Shown in pieces: positions 29,601-35,600 of a DNA stretch of 64,000 nucleotides. Each line of letters starts with the position of its first letter. Position 1 is the stretch's first letter. This DNA comes from Siphonodentalium dalli (taxonomy: Eukaryota; Mollusca; Scaphopoda; Gadilida; Siphonodentaliidae): positions 248,281,827 through 248,345,826 of the forward strand of contig CP136064.1 of assembly GCA_032622095.1 (NCBI GenBank). The letters run 5' to 3'. The notes under the pieces are model-generated. The model saw only the letters and a program-made list of their open reading frames with translations, did not search any database and had not been told where the DNA came from. The position numbers and the translations under genes are program-made.

Positions 29601-32600
29601 AAAGGCAATCGACTGCTGGAGTCTCGGTGTTATTCTCTATATATGGTATGATTCTGTTGGCTAATTTTATACTCTATGATTCTATTGGCTAATTTTATGC
29701 CCACCATGGGAACGGGTGCACAAAGGCAATCTGCTGGAGACTCAATCATTCTCTATATATGGTATGATTCTGTTGGCTAATTAGTTATGGAGCTGAGAAG
29801 AGAGTATCCCATTCACTCCTGAGTAAGTTTCCTTTGTACACAGTAACATATTACAATCTCCACTTTTTTGTCCCCCGAAAAATTCATTTTCGGGGGACTA
29901 TTGTAATCAGCTCCGTGCGTCCCTCCGTCCGTCTGTCTGAGTCTCTGTCCACAGTTATAACTCCAGTAATGATAATCCGATTTGATAGAAACTTGGTATG
30001 TAGGTTCTCAACCAAGAACACAGGTGCTCTGCAATTCTGGGTTTGATCCGATGTTCTTTTATGGAGTTATTTCCCTTTTTTCAACTTTATTTTTACTTAG
30101 AAAATTTCTCACTTTTTCGGTTTCCTGATGATATCTCAAGTTTGGATCCTTTAATTGCAAATACCGTTTTTATGTGGATCAGTCATATCAAGATACAGGT
30201 TAAGATCGAATTTGAGTTTGACCCGATGATTTTTCCTAGAGTTATGGACTTTTTTTTACTTGGAAAATTCAATTTTGCTGCTTTTTTCTTTAGTTTCCGG
30301 ATGATAACTCAAGTTTGGATTGTTTAATTGGAAATTCTGTTTTTTTTTGTGGGTCATTCATATCAAAATACAGGTCAAGTCGAATTTGAGTTTGATCCAA
30401 TGATTTTTCCCAGAGCCTTTCGACTTTCGATTTTCTGTATGAGGGTACCTTCATGGTGTAATCAACTCCTCCTACAGTTTTGATCGTAGATATTTGAAAC
30501 TTCAGAGTATTGTTACCCACATATTGGAGATGTGCAACATGTATATAGATGACGGAAACATTATTTTTTTACAGAATTATTAACCCTTTCGACTTAGAAC
30601 ATTTCAACATTTGTTTTAATTTCTTTAACAAAGCGGCATCGACTTTCCACGTTGTCGGGGGACACTGTGGTCAGCCGACCTTTTATTATCTACTAGAAGC
30701 GAATCATGGAAAATGAATACCAAATAAACACATAAAGTAACTTAAAATAACATATCATAACTTTACATAACATAACATAACTTTAAATCAATAAGCTAAT
30801 CATTTCTATGCTCATTTCTCCAAGAACATCGCTTTTCCAAAGTTTTTCACTTATCTGACAAGTTTAGATCGAGAACTTCTAACTTCAATGTTCCCATGAT
30901 GCATCTGATCAGCAGGCATTCTCGCATATTGATCAAGATGGATCACATTTATCCTTATTAGAAAAAGTCTCACAATTGAGTCAGTTGGGTGACTGTAGGC
31001 AGTTAACAGTGACTGGCATTTGAAGTTAGAAATTCACCACCTAGACATGTCTATTCTGTTAGCAAAGCTCACCTGTTATTACTTTAGTCCCATAAACAGC
31101 ACACAACCACCATTGACCACCATTGACATCTCACTCACTTTCCCTCTAAATTGTCTCCTGATCACTTCCTGTTTCAGCAGACACTCACTTCCTGTCTATA
31201 TTTAGTAACTGTTATATACACTGTCATTTACACTGTAGTTCATATTAACATATTCTATCATGCCAAACTTGTAGTTGGAGCTATAATTCCAGCTTTTATA
31301 TTGCACCTGATATAGAGAAATTATTGGAATAACGTAGACCATGATGTTATATTTAATTGTATGGACTGACAGATTACATTCTAATCCACAGTTTGGTTGG
31401 ATATCCACCATTTTCTGATGAGAGGAAAGACATGGACCTAACTAAGCAGATCACTGGTGGACATTACACATTCCCAAAACAGTATTGGAGTAGCATTTCT
31501 GAGGATGGTAAGTTCTGTAATGCAGACAGTACCATTGCAAACAAACTTATTATCCTGTACCGGAAGCTATGGTTGTTGGGCATGGTGCTATCTGAGTTGA
31601 AGTTAATCTGTTAAATGAATTTTATGAGAATAGCAAAATTATAATCTCGATATAATTAGACCTATAAGATTAAATCCTGCAAAATGTCCTGTTCGGATTC
31701 CCAAAATTTTTATGAATGTCAATGTCATGTTTATAACATGCACCGGCAAATATTATTATTGAAGTCGCACCATGGAAATATGGTGATTTTCGTAACATTG
31801 TATCAAAAATAGGAGACATTAGATGGATACCACAAATAAAATATCTTAGAAAAGTCAACATAATCCTCTTTATTTCATAAACTTATAATGTTATTGCTAT
31901 GTGTTTGTGATAAACTATATTATAATAAACCAAATCGGTATGTGACTCAAAACATCTGTCGGCAATACTGCATTAACAATTTTTAGTAAGCCCCAAATAG
32001 TAATTGTGATGTCATACAGGTGCTGTCTATATTTTGGCCAGGAAAATCTCTTTATGGCTTGCATGTTAGATCTGGTATTGATACCAAATATCACCTAAAG
32101 CATATCCAAGTTGCTAACCAGTAAAATCATCTGTATTTTCCTGGAAATATTGTAATATTCCTGAAAATTATGCTCTGCCTGCTAAAGCAGGCTGCCGTGA
32201 TGAACGTAAATTACGTCATGCACCCTAAAGTGGGCAGCAGTGATGAATGTAAATTACATCATGCACCCTAAAGTGGGCAGCAGTGATGAATGTAAATTAC
32301 GTCATGCACCCTAAAGTGGGCAGCAGTGATGAATGTAAATTACGTCATGCACCCTAAAGTGGGCAGCAGTGATGAACGTAAATTACATTATGCACCCTAA
32401 AGCGGGCAGCAGTGATGAATGTAAATTACGTCATGCACCCTAAAGTGGGCAGCCATGATGAAAGAGTTGAGAGGCCTGTTTGGCTTGTAAATCTTCAGAC
32501 ACAGATTTCCTTGAAATCACATTGGCATCGTCAGATTTGTGTTGTCAATAAATTTGAACATCATTTCATTCTCACACAGAATATCTTTCTTGTTAGTTAT

Positions 32601-35600
32601 CTATACATGATATCTTCTCTTGCAGCTGTTGATCTTTGTAAGAAGTTGATGGCTGTTGAACCAAAATCAAGAGTTCCTCTGTCAGAAGCCGTCAACCATC
32701 CATGGTTCAAGGTATCATTGTTTTCATTTGTTAAAATGAAACATCCTTATATTTTAATATACAATATATTGATACTGCTTGTGTAATATATATAGAATAT
32801 GTAGCTAGTGTCGTAGCTTAAACTGTTTATGTCCATGATGGAGATTTGTGCATCTATTAGGCGAGGCTCTGCCAAGTCCAATATATGCCAAATCCCACGA
32901 GCGGACATAAACAAGCGACAACATTAGCTACATATTTTATTTATCCATCGCACAAAACTTGCTTTTTGTGAGTTTTACATTCATTATTTTGATGATGCCC
33001 TTACATTTATTAGGTCAAGCAAACTTATTAGCATTCATGATGTGGGAAAACCGGAGTGCAGCTTAAGATTGAAATGATTCATTGGGTTTGTTTTATAGTT
33101 ATTCTAAGCTGGCCTTGTTGTAATGGCTTATAGATGTTTAGAGTGAAAACACATATCCTTTTACAAATTTTGTGTCAATTGGGGTGGATTATGGACGATA
33201 AAAACATCCCAAAATCACAATGACTGCATTTGTGTCGGTTGACGTCCCTAGTTACCTGCGCAATTAACATATGCAATTACGTCATGAAAGTAGTACTAAC
33301 CTAATAAAGCTACGTTGACCTAATAAAGCCACATTGACGTAATAAACGTAATGTTTATTAGGCAGGCTTTATGTAGGCAATATAGTTAGTGAGCGGTGGA
33401 TATATATTGATTTCAATTCCTAATCATTGTAAAATGACCATTTTATTATTAGTGATATTATTGACATATGAAGCTTTCATTATATTTGAAGATCAGGGAT
33501 TTAAAAAAAATTCTATCACATGTGGCCATAATCTGTCAACAAATGCAATTCTCATGGTTTCTGTTCTCAGTCACCGGAAATATCATGTTGATAACTTTCA
33601 TTAGAGATTAGTATTAAATTCATCTTAAATGCATGTGGAGTACTATAAGCTTATTTTAGGGCAAATTTTTTTTGCAGAATTCATTCCATTTCAAAATCAT
33701 TACTTGAAAAATGAAAGGGCCCACAAGGCCCAGGATAACACAGTAAAGGCTCATACTACCTCCTTATTTCCTTATTTCCACTGTGATTGGGATGTAAAGG
33801 CTCATTTTCAACAAAAGGTATATAGTCGTTTGATAAACGGCCTATGGACATTTCTTGAATTTACTATCTGAACATTTCCTAAGGGAACCATTGGATCTCT
33901 TAATTGTTCATCAGCAAATATTGATCCGTCCACCTTTATAGTGAACCATGATGTTCAAGCATAATTGACAAATTATTGTGATTCGTCTTACTTCAGTATG
34001 TACGTCACCCCATTAAAAACATATTATTTGGCAAATCTTGCTTTAGCTAAAACCTGTATCATAAAAATCACGCCTGCAAATAATGTGTCTGTTATTTGCA
34101 GAATGAGGTCCCCAGAGGGTGAATATAGTGATGCTATCCCACACTGAAGGCTAGCATCACCAAATTCTCCCTCTGGGAACCTCATTCTGTTAGGGCTCAA
34201 CTGCTATTGGAGACCTAGGATCATATTGAAGTACGCCAGTTGAAGTTGGTACATGTAATGTTCACCCATTAGTCACCTCAATTATGCATTTTATCTTCTG
34301 CAAATTTATGGGATATAGAAACTTCCCAGAAGGGAAAAAGTAACTAAAAACAATGTTAATTGGAGACCAGTGTTCGCGCTGGACCGAAATTTTATTTAGC
34401 CAAAAGTTTAGCCAAATGAAAATTTTATTAGCCAAATGAAAAAAACTTTAGCCAAATTTGTTTTGGCAAAATTAAAAAAAATATGGCCAAATTAAATCAT
34501 CGTTTTATTGTCGGTTCACAATTAATGACTAAAACGTCAAATCTAACAGGCACAGGTAAAATACACAATAATTTAACTAATTTTGATGAACTAGAAATAT
34601 TTTTATATATGTCATTTATTAAAAATTTATTAATCTTTATGTGAAAGAGTGATTTGGGGGGGGGGGGGGGGGGGGTGGTAACCCGGGATTGGGTATACGG
34701 ACATTTCCCAACCGGACATTTCCCCACTTTCTTCTTTTAAATCATTAAATATTAATTATCCTTGCGAAAATATCTAAGTGACATCTCTGGAAACTAATAA
34801 CTTAATATTGTTACGCCATTATCAAATTACAATCTGTCATAAACGCATGCATATTATTTTGAATGTATCGGTATTGACGAAAAATAGCGACAAAATATCT
34901 GTCGTGATTCACATTTGGCTGATTAAGCTATTGTCTTACACTTGGTGCTCATAAACCTTGGCCGTCATAAATACAATGTCATCATAAACATGCATTGTGC
35001 AGGAGCCCCGTGAGCAGGGTTCGCGCTGCCACGTGCCAAATTTGCCAATGGCAAAAATAATTCACATTTGGCAAAACATATTTTCATTTGGCAAAAGTTT
35101 TGGCAAGTAACTTTTTAATTCCTCAAGCAATTTGAAAAATATTGGTAAATCACTACCAGTAATTTCAGGAAACGCTTTCACCGTCATTATATTAGTGGTG
35201 TTTTATAAGGTTTAGGGAAAGTCAACACCTCTATTAAGATGCAATTAATCACATAACATTAGTACTGATGTTTGGAGGGATTACTAATCCTTGTGCGATG
35301 TACCCTTCTGATGGAGAAACCCTTCTACAATTGTGATTGGCTTATTGGTGTATGATAAACCACAATAGAGATGCGAGTATAATTAATTATCAACTAACTA
35401 CTTTTCTATCGATATAAAAAGTCGTTCAAACCGAGAGTGTCAAAACTTAAGGTTGCAGAAAATGATACTTGGCAATTGCTAAAATAATTTGGCAAAAAAT
35501 ATTTTCATTTGGCAAATAATTTGGCAAATGTAAATTTCGGTCCAGCGCGGACCCTGCCCGTGAGTGACCATACAGACAATGGGGGATTAGCGGATTAAAT

